NCBI GenBank assembly: GCA_963709775.1
Contig: CAVPXS010000014.1
Location: 50,872-114,871, forward strand
Reading direction: 5' to 3'
DNA: 64,000 nt
Source: Salinimicrobium sp963709775
GTDB taxonomy: Bacteria > Bacteroidota > Bacteroidia > Flavobacteriales > Flavobacteriaceae
Shown here: positions 18,164 to 26,796 of the stretch, in pieces
Numbering within the stretch: position 1 is the first letter of the stretch
Layout of the letters: each line of letters begins with the position of its first letter
The notes under the pieces: model-generated
The model's database searches: none
Told to the model about the DNA's origin: nothing
Seen by the model: only the letters and a program-made list of their open reading frames with translations
Translations under genes and position numbers: made by a program

Positions 18164-18937
18164 TTAATATCCTCTTCTAAGATTTTCTGCGTAAGCATTG
18201 GGTAGCCGACTTACCTCTACCGCTTTTGCAGCTTTTTCAACATCGTAACTAAACCTTATGAAGTCTGCTTTTATACTTTCTGCCTTTTTAGTAGAGCTAT
18301 TCTCATCTATTTCCAGAATTACATATCCGCCGCGGTTATCCCGGTCTTTAGGTTTTCCTACCGAGCCCAGGTTGATCGCATGCCTGTAATGCGGATTTTC
18401 TTCTTCCCCGGAATTCAGGATCCTGTGATAAGGTTTGTGCGTATGGCCAAAGCACATAATATCTGCCCCGGCCTTTTCCAATATTCTCAAAAGACTTTTT
18501 TCTTCCCGGTCTTCAAAGAGATATTCGTTGATCTTGCGCGGGCTGCCATGTACCATCAACAGGTTTAAGTTTTCCCCGTTCATTTTAAATTCTACCCTCA
18601 TATGCGCCGGAAGGCTCCTAAGGTAAGCCCTGTTCTTTTCTGAAATAAGTTCGTTGGTAAGGGAAATGGAGACTGCTCCATTGGCTTTTTCTTCATCGGT
18701 GCTGTAGGCGCAGCCACAGTCATCACTGTTTATACCAATGCCAAAATCATAGTTCCCGGCAATTACAGAAATGTTTCTTTTCCTCAATTCTTCAATGACC
18801 TCATTTGGCCAGATGTTATAGCCCACAAGATCTCCCAGGCAATAGATGAAGTCTATATCACGCTTTTCCACATCCTTAAAAAATGCTTCGAGAGCCGGAA
18901 GGTTCGCATGTATATCACTAAATAATGCAATTTTCAT
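18164..18937 (-). CDS. Calcineurin-like metallophosphoesterase in the arsenic operon
   Basis: 257 residues of the YfcE/MJ0936-type phosphodiesterase fold. The dimetal motifs are all present in order: SDIHAN (Asp8, His10), GDLVGY, GNYDFG, VHGSP and GHTHKP. A Cys pair lies in the insertion SDDCGCAYS (near residues 73-75), which is unusual for the family and could bind metal or As(III). It lies 17 bases from arsR and 43 from acr3 on the same strand. Its role in arsenic resistance is inferred from position only. Confidence 0.88.
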   Translation of the reverse strand: MKIALFSDIHANLPALEAFFKDVEKRDIDFIYCLGDLVGYNIWPNEVIEELRKRNISVIAGNYDFGIGINSDDCGCAYSTDEEKANGAVSISLTNELISEKNRAYLRSLPAHMRVEFKMNGENLNLLMVHGSPRKINEYLFEDREEKSLLRILEKAGADIMCFGHTHKPYHRILNSGEEENPHYRHAINLGSVGKPKDRDNRGGYVILEIDENSSTKKAESIKADFIRFSYDVEKAAKAVEVSRLPNAYAENLRRGY

Positions 18938-18954
18938 TTTGGATCTATCTTAGG

Positions 18955-19290
18955 TTAACAGCAATCGTTTGAAGAAGGCCTGTTGTATTCATTAAAGGTT
19001 TTAATAAATTTTTCCTTTATTTCTGCCCAACGGGTCGGGTTGATACAGTAGTTCACCTTTGTGCCTTCAATGGTCCCCTGTATGATGCCAATATCTTTTA
19101 GTTCCCGAAGATGTTGACTAATAGTAGCCTGGGCCAGTCCTAATTCATTTACTAGATCTCCATTGATACAGCTGTCAGATTTCAGAAGGAATTCCAGTAT
19201 GGCAATGCGGGCAGGGTGGGCAAAGGCTTTTGCTGCTAGTGCCATTTCGTTCTGAGATTTGGTAAAAAGGTCATTTTTTGTTACTCCCAT
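18955..19290 (-). CDS. arsR: ArsR/SmtB-family arsenic-responsive repressor
   Basis: 111 residues, a winged helix-turn-helix: AKAFAHPARIAILEFL, recognition helix GLAQATISQHLRELKDIGII and wing GTIEGTKVNYCINP. Cys residues that could bind As(III) are in SDSCING, in NYCINP and as a C-terminal pair SSNDCC. It should repress its own operon by binding the inverted repeat at 19357-19384 and release it on binding arsenite. Start ATG at 19290 (MGVTKNDLF). Confidence 0.93.
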   Translation of the reverse strand: MGVTKNDLFTKSQNEMALAAKAFAHPARIAILEFLLKSDSCINGDLVNELGLAQATISQHLRELKDIGIIQGTIEGTKVNYCINPTRWAEIKEKFIKTFNEYNRPSSNDCC

Positions 19291-19356
19291 TTTATTCTGA
19301 ATTTTAAAGTTGCAAACAATCCCCCAAAGGATACCAGAGCCCGATCGGGGAAAAGT

Positions 19357-19384
19357 AAATATATCGCAATATTACGATATATTT
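19357..19384. promoter_or_regulatory. Probable ArsR operator
   Basis: Perfect inverted repeat AAATATATCG-N8-CGATATATTT, with spacer CAATATTA, 67 bases upstream of the arsR start. The ATATCG...CGATAT symmetry fits ArsR-type operators. The rest of 19291-19586 up to the PAS kinase gene holds no other recognisable element. Confidence 0.75.
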
Positions 19385-19586
19385 TGTGGATTTTTAAAAA
19401 GATAATTTCTTTCGGTTACAACACCTGATTAAATGGAATGAGAAACAGAATCCTGAAGGGTTCTTTCTGTTCGAGGTGTTAACCTTCTGCTAAAATTATC
19501 TTTTCCTCGAATTTTGAGATATCTTTTATAAAATAGCAATTGGAAAAGGTTATTTTAGCTTTTTCCCTTAACGAAGTATTACTTTA

Positions 19587-22232
19587 ATGAAGAGCAGCCG
19601 GGCACCCTTTATGGAAGATCCTGAACAGATAAAATTTGCCGAAAGTTTAATAATTTCTTTGCGCGAACCGGTTGTGGTTATAAGCGACGAAGGGAAAATT
19701 CTTGCTGCAAACGATGCTATTTACAGGATCTTTGAAACTCCTCCCGATAATTTTACGGGAGAATACCTGGTTCCCATCCTGGAGGATAGGGAAGAATCTT
19801 CACGTTTAAATGATCTTATACATACTCTCTTAAAGTCAAAAGCAGCTGTAAAAGATTTTCCGGTAATTTTATCATCTGCAGGACTTAAAAAGAACCGCTT
19901 CACGATCAATGCAAATTATATTCCCGACAATGGTTCGGGTTCGCCCAGTTTCCTGCTTTGCTTTCAGGATGTGAATATTCCGCAAGGGGACAAGATGCAC
20001 TACCGCAAATTACTTGGCGAGATTGTTTCTGAAGTTCCTGCTTTTATATGCACTCTGCGCGGTCCCGATCACAAATTTGAACTGGCGAACGATAAATATC
20101 TTGCTCTTGTAGAATACCGTGAAATAATAGGTAAAACTGTCAAAGAAGTACTGCCCGAGGTAGAAAATCAGGGCTTTATAAAAATGCTGGATGAGGTTTA
20201 TGTTACGGGAGAACCTTTCATAGGTAAAGAAATAAAGCTGGACTTAAAAAGTAAAAGGGGAGGGAAAAGTTTAATTCTTGACTTTGTATATCAGCCTATA
20301 AAGGATGCTTCAGGAAAAGTAGAGGGAATTTTTGTTCATGCCGTAGATGTCACCGAAAAAGTTGTAAACAGGCAAAGTCTGGAGAACAGTGAGAAAGAAT
20401 TGAGAAATCTTATTGATACGGTGCCGGTAATTATCTGGATTTCCAATGCGCAGGGAGAAGGCTATTATCTTAATAAGAATTGGTATTTATATACAGGGCA
20501 GAGCAGAAATGAATCCTTAGGTTTTGGTTGGTTGAGCGCGGTACATCCCGAAGACAGGGATATGGTTTCCGAGCATTCTAAATTGGCCCATAAAGAGCAA
20601 AAGGAATATTATGTGAAATTCCGCCTTCACAATAAGAATGGATATTACAGGTGGGTGATCGACCGGGGTCGCCCCAAATGGAATTCCCAGGGGGAATTCG
20701 AAGGTTTGATAGGTACGGTTACAGATGTTCATGATGATCAACTTAAGGAGCAGGTAATTAAAGAAAATGAGCACCGCATTCGTTCCATAGTAGAACAGGC
20801 TACTGTGGCCACAGCAGTCTATATAGGTAAGGAAATGAATATTGAGCTGGCTAATGATGCTATGCTGGACCTCTGGGGAAAAGGCAGGTCTGTAATTGGA
20901 ACCACTTTGCGCCAGGCGTTACCAGAGCTTGAGGGGCAGCCTTTTCATGACCTCCTGGATAAAGTATTCACGACAGGAGAAATCTACTGGGGAAAAGAAG
21001 ACCGGGTAGATTTAATGAAGAATGGCCAGATGGTAACAGGTTACTATAATTTTACTTACAAGCCGCTTCGCAATGAAGAAGGTGAGATCATTGGAATTCT
21101 CAATATGGGTCTGGACGTTACCGAAATGGTGGAATCAAAAATCCTTTTAAAAGAAAGGGAACGTCATTTTCGACTCATGGCAGATCTTATGCCTGGAAAG
21201 GTTATCAATACAGATGCCGGGGGGAAAGCGATCTATTTCAACAAAAACTGGCTGGACTATACCGGCATGAGTTTTTCACAGCTTAAGAAACAGAACTGGG
21301 AAAGCTTTATTCATCCGGAGGAGGAGAAAGAATTCAATGAGAAATGGCAGCATTCGCTTGATACGGGAACCGATTTTGAGATGGAATTGAGACTTCGGGA
21401 CAGGAACGGCGACTATCTGTGGCATCTAAGCAGGACCGAGGCGGTAAGAGGAGAGGATGGGGAAGTAGCAATGTGGATTGGTATTAATACCCAAATTCAG
21501 AGGCTTAAAGAAGAAGAAAAAAGGAAGGAAGATTTTCTTAAAATGGTAAGTCACGAATTGAAAACCCCTGTGACTTCCATTAAAGGTTATGTTCAGCTTT
21601 TACTGAATTTATTCGAAAGGAATAAGATAGAAATACCGGGAGCCTTTCCAGTTAAACCTTCGCTGGAGCGAATAGACAATCAGGTAGTACGTCTCACCAG
21701 GCTCATTGCCGAGATTCTGGATCTCTCAAGGCTGGAGGAGAATAAACTGGAACTAAAAAAAGAAGTCTTCGATCTTAATGCCCTTGTAGAAGAAACTGTT
21801 CAGGATATAAAGCTTACGAACACTCAGCATCAAATGGATATTTTTCATTCCTATAATGCGAATGTTTGTGCAGACAAAGACAGAATTGGACAGGTGCTAA
21901 TTAATTTTATTACTAATGCAATTAAATATTCACCCGAGAGTCAGTACATTGAGATCCACATTTTAAAGGTGGATGACAATAAGGTAGGTGTTAGCGTTAG
22001 AGACAAAGGAATTGGTATTGATGAAAAATACCATAAGAATATTTTTAAAAGATTTTACAGGATAGGAGTGGAGAGCGAGGATACTTATTCGGGATTTGGG
22101 ATAGGACTGTATCTTGCTAATGAGATCATTGAGCGCCATAATGGTTATATAGAAGTAAAAAGTAAGAAAGGGGAAGGTTCAGACTTTAGTTTTGTGCTTC
22201 TGGAAAATAAAAAAGAAAATGAAGAAAAATAA
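19587..22232 (+). CDS. Multi-PAS hybrid-free sensor histidine kinase
   Basis: 881 residues without membrane segments, so cytoplasmic. About five PAS domains precede the kinase: ~15-125; ~145-265 (MHYRKLLGEIVSEVPAFICT); ~270-390, a PAS_3 type with WYLYTGQS..W...HPED; ~395-515; and ~525-645 (NWLDYTGMS..W..FIHPEE). HisKA follows with EDFLKMVSHELKTPVTSIKG (His near 658), then HATPase with LINFITNAIKYSPES, VRDKGIGID and GFGIGLYLANEII. Ligands are unknown; PAS_3 domains often sense redox, light or small molecules. The next gene, a lone receiver, overlaps its 3' end. Confidence 0.93.
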   Translation: MKSSRAPFMEDPEQIKFAESLIISLREPVVVISDEGKILAANDAIYRIFETPPDNFTGEYLVPILEDREESSRLNDLIHTLLKSKAAVKDFPVILSSAGLKKNRFTINANYIPDNGSGSPSFLLCFQDVNIPQGDKMHYRKLLGEIVSEVPAFICTLRGPDHKFELANDKYLALVEYREIIGKTVKEVLPEVENQGFIKMLDEVYVTGEPFIGKEIKLDLKSKRGGKSLILDFVYQPIKDASGKVEGIFVHAVDVTEKVVNRQSLENSEKELRNLIDTVPVIIWISNAQGEGYYLNKNWYLYTGQSRNESLGFGWLSAVHPEDRDMVSEHSKLAHKEQKEYYVKFRLHNKNGYYRWVIDRGRPKWNSQGEFEGLIGTVTDVHDDQLKEQVIKENEHRIRSIVEQATVATAVYIGKEMNIELANDAMLDLWGKGRSVIGTTLRQALPELEGQPFHDLLDKVFTTGEIYWGKEDRVDLMKNGQMVTGYYNFTYKPLRNEEGEIIGILNMGLDVTEMVESKILLKERERHFRLMADLMPGKVINTDAGGKAIYFNKNWLDYTGMSFSQLKKQNWESFIHPEEEKEFNEKWQHSLDTGTDFEMELRLRDRNGDYLWHLSRTEAVRGEDGEVAMWIGINTQIQRLKEEEKRKEDFLKMVSHELKTPVTSIKGYVQLLLNLFERNKIEIPGAFPVKPSLERIDNQVVRLTRLIAEILDLSRLEENKLELKKEVFDLNALVEETVQDIKLTNTQHQMDIFHSYNANVCADKDRIGQVLINFITNAIKYSPESQYIEIHILKVDDNKVGVSVRDKGIGIDEKYHKNIFKRFYRIGVESEDTYSGFGIGLYLANEIIERHNGYIEVKSKKGEGSDFSFVLLENKKENEEK

Positions 22233-22596
22233 AATTCTGGTAGTTGATGACGATTCGGGAATTGGTGAAATGCTAAAAACCCTTCTCGAGTTCTACGAAT
22301 ATGATGTCACTGTAACCGCTAAACCCGAAGAAACCGAAAAGCTCATCATAGCCGAAAAGGTAGATTTGGTACTTCTCGACATGCTCATCTCTGGCGTTAA
22401 TGGTACAGATGTCTGTGCGCGTCTTAGGAACAATCCTCAGACGGAAAATACTCCGGTCCTTATGATGTCTGCCCTTCATGATGCCGGTACCAAATGCAGG
22501 GAGGCCGGGGCCAATGATTTTATCGCCAAACCTTTTGAGATGGATGATCTGGTTAAAAAGATAGGTGTTATCCTGGATTCTAACGAGAAAAGTTAA
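22219..22596 (+). CDS. Single-domain response regulator (CheY-like)
   Basis: 125 residues, receiver only: acidic pocket VVDDDSG, phosphoacceptor Asp in VLLDMLISGVNG (near residue 53), MMSAL and the Lys in FIAKPFEMDDL. ATG at 22219 (MKKNKILVV) is preferred over the open frame from 22192. It overlaps the kinase stop by 14 bases, so the two are coupled and are very probably partners. It has no output domain; signalling would be by protein contact or a phosphorelay. Confidence 0.93.
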   Translation: MKKNKILVVDDDSGIGEMLKTLLEFYEYDVTVTAKPEETEKLIIAEKVDLVLLDMLISGVNGTDVCARLRNNPQTENTPVLMMSALHDAGTKCREAGANDFIAKPFEMDDLVKKIGVILDSNEKS

Positions 22597-23508
22597 TTAC
22601 CGCTTTTTCTTTCGCAGGTCGATGATCCGCTCGGGGTAATCGGTTATTATACCGTCAACGCCCAGGCTGATCATTTTTTTTATATTCTTTTTGCTGTTAA
22701 CGGTCCAGGGGACAACTTTTATTCCTTTGGCCTGTAGTTCCTTTACCTGTTCTTTTGTTCTCAACTGTTTATAGTAGGGCCCAATTGCATCGGGAGTGAA
22801 GTCAAGGCGGCTTAATCCTTCTCTCCAGGGAGTCTGATAGATAAGATATGAAGTCTTTACATAAGGATACTTTTGCTTCAGGATGTTGAGGAAGTTTGCA
22901 TCAAAAGATTTGACAATCACAACCTCCTGCATTTCATGCTGCCTAACTGTTTCCATGATCAATTCTGCCAATTCCCCGGGATGCGGTTGAAAAATGCCAT
23001 AACCGCGAGGTCCTGATTTTACCTCAAGATAATAGGTGATTGGTTCCAGTTCTTCTTTTTTTCTGAAATGTTCCACTGCCTCAAATATTTCACTGAGAAG
23101 AGGCTTGTGAGCATCAGACCTTTGCTGCTGATTGCGAAACTTTTTGCTTTTGATAGTGCCTGTCGGAAATTGCCTGATGCTATCATAGGTCATCCTGTAC
23201 AGGTTATAGTCTTTTTGTTTTGAACGACTTATCCTTTTTCCTTCCGGAGTAACAACCGTGGCAGCGGCCATGTACGGTTCGTGAGAAACCACCACTTCTT
23301 TATCGGCAGAGATCACGAGGTCCATCTCTACCGCATCAACTCCAAGGGAGACTGCTTTTATAAAACCTTCAAGAGTATTCTCCGGGTACAGGGAAACGTA
23401 TCCTCTGTGGCCAATAATCTGAAAATCGGGATTGAACATGACATTTTTAGAACCCATACAGGAAGACATGAAATTTAAGGTCACAAACACTAGAAGAAGA
23501 TTTCTCAT
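22597..23508 (-). CDS. Glycerophosphodiester phosphodiesterase lipoprotein
   Basis: 303 residues. The signal ends in NFMSSCMGS, a lipoprotein site, so the enzyme is likely anchored in the periplasm or outer membrane. The GDPD domain shows HRGYVSLYPENTLEGF, AVEMDLVISADKEVVVSHE and, at the end, KVVPWTVN and GVDGIITDYPERI, the standard fold order. It splits glycerophosphodiesters to glycerol 3-phosphate and an alcohol. It converges on the response regulator, with the stop codons adjoining. Confidence 0.92.
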   Translation of the reverse strand: MRNLLLVFVTLNFMSSCMGSKNVMFNPDFQIIGHRGYVSLYPENTLEGFIKAVSLGVDAVEMDLVISADKEVVVSHEPYMAAATVVTPEGKRISRSKQKDYNLYRMTYDSIRQFPTGTIKSKKFRNQQQRSDAHKPLLSEIFEAVEHFRKKEELEPITYYLEVKSGPRGYGIFQPHPGELAELIMETVRQHEMQEVVIVKSFDANFLNILKQKYPYVKTSYLIYQTPWREGLSRLDFTPDAIGPYYKQLRTKEQVKELQAKGIKVVPWTVNSKKNIKKMISLGVDGIITDYPERIIDLRKKKR

Positions 23509-23559
23509 TTTTCAAATAGGTTCTATTTAAAGATAGAGAAATGTTACTTATAAAACCAG

Positions 23560-23587
23560 AAAGCCGTCCCTGTTTAGGAACGGCTTT
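23560..23587 (-). terminator. Probable terminator after the 23683 lipoprotein gene
   Basis: AAAGCCGT (23560-23567) pairs with ACGGCTTT (23580-23587), with an extendable, slightly mismatched GC top. Read leftwards it ends the lipoprotein gene transcript; the following T-run is weak. Confidence 0.4.
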
Positions 23588-23682
23588 AAAATATCTTTTT
23601 TGAAACTTTTAGAAAAATAATCTCCTTTAGAGAAAACTGCTTAAGGGCAGCTTTCCGGGAGCTGAGTAAATTCATGAATTTA

Positions 23683-23919
23683 CTATTCTATATCTTCCTG
23701 CTGCACCTGGTCATCGGTCTCATGGATCTCTTCGTCGATCTCTCGCTCTACTTTCTCCGCACCTTTTTCTACTTCCTCGGCAGCACGTCGGGTACCGTCT
23801 TCAATATCCTCACCTATTGCTTCCACAGCCTCTTCTGTTTTTTCCTGGGTACTTTCCCTACAGGAGTAGGTTGTGAAGGTGATCCCTGTAATCAATAAAC
23901 TCAAAAAAACTTTTTTCAT
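23683..23919 (-). CDS. Small acidic lipoprotein (paralogue 1)
   Basis: 78 residues: signal MKKVFLSLLITGITFTTYSCRES with Cys at 20, then a very acidic helical tail rich in Glu (EEAVEAIGEDIEDG, EEVEKGAEKVEREIDEEI). There is no known domain. The next gene upstream on the same strand encodes a clear paralogue (TYSCRE[ST]T at the cleavage site). The helical, repeated I/V-E-E pattern suggests an extended amphipathic helix or coiled coil. Function unknown. Confidence 0.78.
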   Translation of the reverse strand: MKKVFLSLLITGITFTTYSCRESTQEKTEEAVEAIGEDIEDGTRRAAEEVEKGAEKVEREIDEEIHETDDQVQQEDIE

Positions 23920-23935
23920 AACTGCTATTTTTAAA

Positions 23936-23968
23936 AGTAAAAAGCCATAAGAGTAAACTTATGGCTTT
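23936..23968 (-). terminator. Terminator after the 23991 lipoprotein gene
   Basis: AAAGCCATAAG (23941-23951) pairs with CTTATGGCTTT (23958-23968). Read leftwards it is followed by TTTTTACTTTT. It separates the two paralogous lipoprotein genes, so each is probably its own unit. Confidence 0.65.
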
Positions 23969-23990
23969 AAATTCTTTAAAAAAGAAAGAA

Positions 23991-24230
23991 CTACTGCATG
24001 TCGTCAGTTTCGTTCATTTCTTCTTCAATTTCCTGCTCAGTTTCCTCACCAGCCTCTTCTATTTCATTTCCTGCTTCTTCAAGACCAGATTCGATGTCTT
24101 CTCCTGTTTCTTCAAGATCAGTTTCTACTTCTTCCATTTCAGTTTCTACATTTTCTTCAGTAGTCTCTCTACAAGAGTAAGTAGAAAGAGTAAATGCAGC
24201 TACAAGTAATCCTAAAAATAATTTTTTCAT
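23991..24230 (-). CDS. Small acidic lipoprotein (paralogue 2)
   Basis: 79 residues from ATG at 24230: signal MKKLFLGLLVAAFTLSTYSCRETT with Cys at 20. The tail has a repeating Glu-rich pattern (EEVETDLEETGEDIESGLEE, AGNEIEEAGEETEQEIEEE), close to half Glu/Asp. It is a paralogue of the neighbouring gene. The frame extends nine codons upstream, but the chosen ATG starts a textbook lipoprotein signal. Strong negative charge may serve cation binding or halotolerance; this is a guess. Confidence 0.8.
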   Translation of the reverse strand: MKKLFLGLLVAAFTLSTYSCRETTEENVETEMEEVETDLEETGEDIESGLEEAGNEIEEAGEETEQEIEEEMNETDDMQ

Positions 24231-24335
24231 GTGAGTATGTTTAATTAGTTGAAACAAATTTAAACTATTTTTTATATATGCAAAGAAGTGTTTAAATAAA
24301 CTGCTGCGGCAGGGAGGAATATGACGGGGATTTTA

Positions 24336-25571
24336 TCATTTTTTTAAGAAATATTCTGAAATCATTGTAGTTGCGCCTCTGTTTTCCCTGATGTAAGCAG
24401 CTGAATTTAAGCCCATTCTTTCCCGAAACCTCTCATCAGCAACCAGACGGGTAAGTGCGGCCCCGGCTTCTTCACTACTTTTAACCGAAATTAATCCTCC
24501 GCATTTTTCAAGCGCTCCTGCTTCAGGAAATTTTGTGTGGTTTTTTCCAATAACAACGGGAATTCCAAAAGCGGCAGGTTCTAAAATATTGTGCAGCCCT
24601 GTTTCTCCGGCAGCACCTCCCACATACGCGATATTCGCATAACTATAAATCCTGGTGAGTAACCCCACGTTGTCGATAATGAGCACCTTAAAATTCTTTA
24701 GCTGCTTACTGTCTTTCTCTGAATACAAGACTGAACTTACCTCAAGCTTTTTTTGAAATGCTTCTATTTTTTCTTTCTTAATGGCATGTGGAGCAACAAT
24801 GAACTTAACTCCTGCCTGTGCTTCGTTGATGAAGTTGATTAGTAAATCTTCGTCTTCCGGCCATGTACTACCGGCAACAATGCATAAATCATTGCCCACA
24901 AAATCCTCGACAAAACTTAGATGGTTATTCTGCTCCAGTTGTGCACTCACCCTGTCAAATCTCGTATCGCCGCTTACTTCGGCATTTTTAAAGCCTATTT
25001 CCTGTAAAAGCTTTTTGGATTTTTGATTCTGAAGAAAAAAGTATTCAAATGCCTTCAGGTATTCTCTCATCCATTTTCCATAGGGCTTAAAAAACACCTG
25101 ATCTTCCCTGAAAACTCCCGAAACCAGTAAAGTCCTGGTCTTTCTTCTCCGAAGTTCTTCAAGGAAATTGGGCCAGAATTCATACTTTACGAAAAGAGCC
25201 CAATCGGGGTGAACAAGGTCAATGAACCTTGAGGCATTTTCTTTGGTGTCCAGAGGAAGATAAGTTACCACATCTGCCAGGGAAGTATTTTTTCTTACTT
25301 CATAACCTGAAGGGGAGAAGAAGCTGAGCACGATTTTATGTTCGGGAAAAATATCCCTTACCTGTACGATCACCGGCACGGCCTGTTCATATTCTCCCAG
25401 GGATGCGGCATGGAACCATATGGTCCTATCTGTAGGTGCAATTTCGGCAGCCAGATGCTCAAAAAGGTCCTTTCTTCCGTGGCTAAAAAGGCGGAGCTTT
25501 TCATTATATTTTCCCGCCAGGGGGAGTAACTTTTCAGCAGATTTAATGGCGAAATTGTAGAGAAAATGCAA
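24336..25571 (-). CDS. waaA: 3-deoxy-D-manno-octulosonic acid (Kdo) transferase
   Basis: About 411 residues. It transfers Kdo from CMP-Kdo to lipid A precursor at the inner membrane. Recognisable are the N-terminal anchor HFLYNFAIKSAEKLL, IWFHAASLGEYEQAVPVI, ALFVKYEFWPNFLEEL, VSGDTRFDRV, VAGSTWPEDE and the C-terminal AYVGGAAGETGLHNILEPAAFGIPVVIG. I chose a TTG start at 25571, where family homology begins; the open frame continues to 25691 but that part is unlike the family and overlaps the divergent promoter region. Confidence 0.92.
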   Translation of the reverse strand: MHFLYNFAIKSAEKLLPLAGKYNEKLRLFSHGRKDLFEHLAAEIAPTDRTIWFHAASLGEYEQAVPVIVQVRDIFPEHKIVLSFFSPSGYEVRKNTSLADVVTYLPLDTKENASRFIDLVHPDWALFVKYEFWPNFLEELRRRKTRTLLVSGVFREDQVFFKPYGKWMREYLKAFEYFFLQNQKSKKLLQEIGFKNAEVSGDTRFDRVSAQLEQNNHLSFVEDFVGNDLCIVAGSTWPEDEDLLINFINEAQAGVKFIVAPHAIKKEKIEAFQKKLEVSSVLYSEKDSKQLKNFKVLIIDNVGLLTRIYSYANIAYVGGAAGETGLHNILEPAAFGIPVVIGKNHTKFPEAGALEKCGGLISVKSSEEAGAALTRLVADERFRERMGLNSAAYIRENRGATTMISEYFLKK

Positions 25572-25655
25572 GACTGGTGGTTTGGGTGCTAAAATAATAA
25601 AATACCATTGGCAAAAGTGGCATTCTTCGTATTTTCGTAGTCCTAATTTTATACT

Positions 25656-26789
25656 ATGAAAAATATACAAATGGTTGACCTTAAGAGTCAATACGAAAAA
25701 ATAAAAGATACTGTCAATAGCTCTATTTTAGAAGTCCTGGATACCACTGCCTTTATCAATGGTCCCGAAGTTCATGCTTTTCAAAAGGAACTGGAGAACT
25801 ACCTGGATGTAAAACACGTGATCCCCTGCGCCAACGGTACAGATGCCTTACAAATAGCGATGATGGGATTGGGATTAAAACCAGGTGATGAGGTGATCAC
25901 TGCCGATTTTACTTTTGCGGCAACCGTGGAAGTAATTGCACTACTTCAGTTAACTCCTGTCCTGGTAGATGTGGAACCCGATACTTTTAATATCGATCCC
26001 GAAGCCATAAAAAAGGCCATTACACCAAAGACCAAAGCTATCGTTCCGGTACACCTGTTCGGGCAGGCTGCAAACATGGATGCAATTATGGAAATTGCAA
26101 GGGAACACGATCTCTATGTGATCGAAGATAATGCCCAGGCCATTGGTTCCAATTACCATTTTAAGAACGGTACAACTAAAAAAACCGGCGCAATAGGACA
26201 CGCGGCATCCACTTCATTTTTTCCTTCTAAAAACCTGGGTTGTTACGGAGATGGAGGCGCAATTTTTACTAATGATGATGATTTGGCCCATACCATAAGA
26301 GGAATTGTGAACCATGGGATGTACGAGCGGTACCACCATGATGTAGTGGGCGTGAATTCAAGACTTGACAGCTTACAGGCCGCAGTTCTTAGAGCGAAAC
26401 TTCCACAGTTGGATGGGTATAATAAAGCCAGGCAGGAAGCTGCACAAAAATATAGCCGCGCCCTTGAAGGAGTAGAGGGTGTAACCGTTCCATTCACCGA
26501 AGGTGCAGATGATACCCATGTTTATCATCAATACACGATCAAAATAGCCGATGGGAAAAGGGATGGTCTTGCTAAACATCTTGCAGAAAAAGGTATTCCT
26601 CATGGAATTTATTATCCAATCCCACTCCACAGCCAGAAGGCATATAAGGATGAGCGCTATAATGAGGCCGATTTTCCTGTGACCAATCGCCTGGTAGAGG
26701 AGGTAATCTCCCTTCCAATGCACACCGAACTTGATGATGAACAAATTTCCTATATTACAAATACTATAACCGATTTTTTGACGAAATAA
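25656..26789 (+). CDS. DegT/DnrJ/EryC1/StrS sugar aminotransferase
   Basis: 377 residues. A PLP enzyme that aminates a keto-sugar nucleotide for surface polysaccharide or O-antigen sugars, resembling WbpE/WecE types. Features: NGTDALQIAMMGLGLKPGDEVI, FAATVEVIALLQLTPVLVD, EDNAQAIGSN, PLP-Lys in STSFFPSKNLGCYGDGGAI, and SRLDSLQAAVLRAKL. It is divergent from waaA, consistent with an envelope-sugar neighbourhood, and followed 7 bases later by an amidohydrolase gene. Exact substrate undetermined. Confidence 0.9.
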   Translation: MKNIQMVDLKSQYEKIKDTVNSSILEVLDTTAFINGPEVHAFQKELENYLDVKHVIPCANGTDALQIAMMGLGLKPGDEVITADFTFAATVEVIALLQLTPVLVDVEPDTFNIDPEAIKKAITPKTKAIVPVHLFGQAANMDAIMEIAREHDLYVIEDNAQAIGSNYHFKNGTTKKTGAIGHAASTSFFPSKNLGCYGDGGAIFTNDDDLAHTIRGIVNHGMYERYHHDVVGVNSRLDSLQAAVLRAKLPQLDGYNKARQEAAQKYSRALEGVEGVTVPFTEGADDTHVYHQYTIKIADGKRDGLAKHLAEKGIPHGIYYPIPLHSQKAYKDERYNEADFPVTNRLVEEVISLPMHTELDDEQISYITNTITDFLTK

Positions 26790-26796
26790 GTATTAT

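Noticed and set aside
23998..24209. Plus-strand Ser/Phe-rich frames opposite the acidic lipoprotein genes
   Set aside because: They are complements of Glu-rich codons; the minus-strand reading has signal peptides and lipoboxes.
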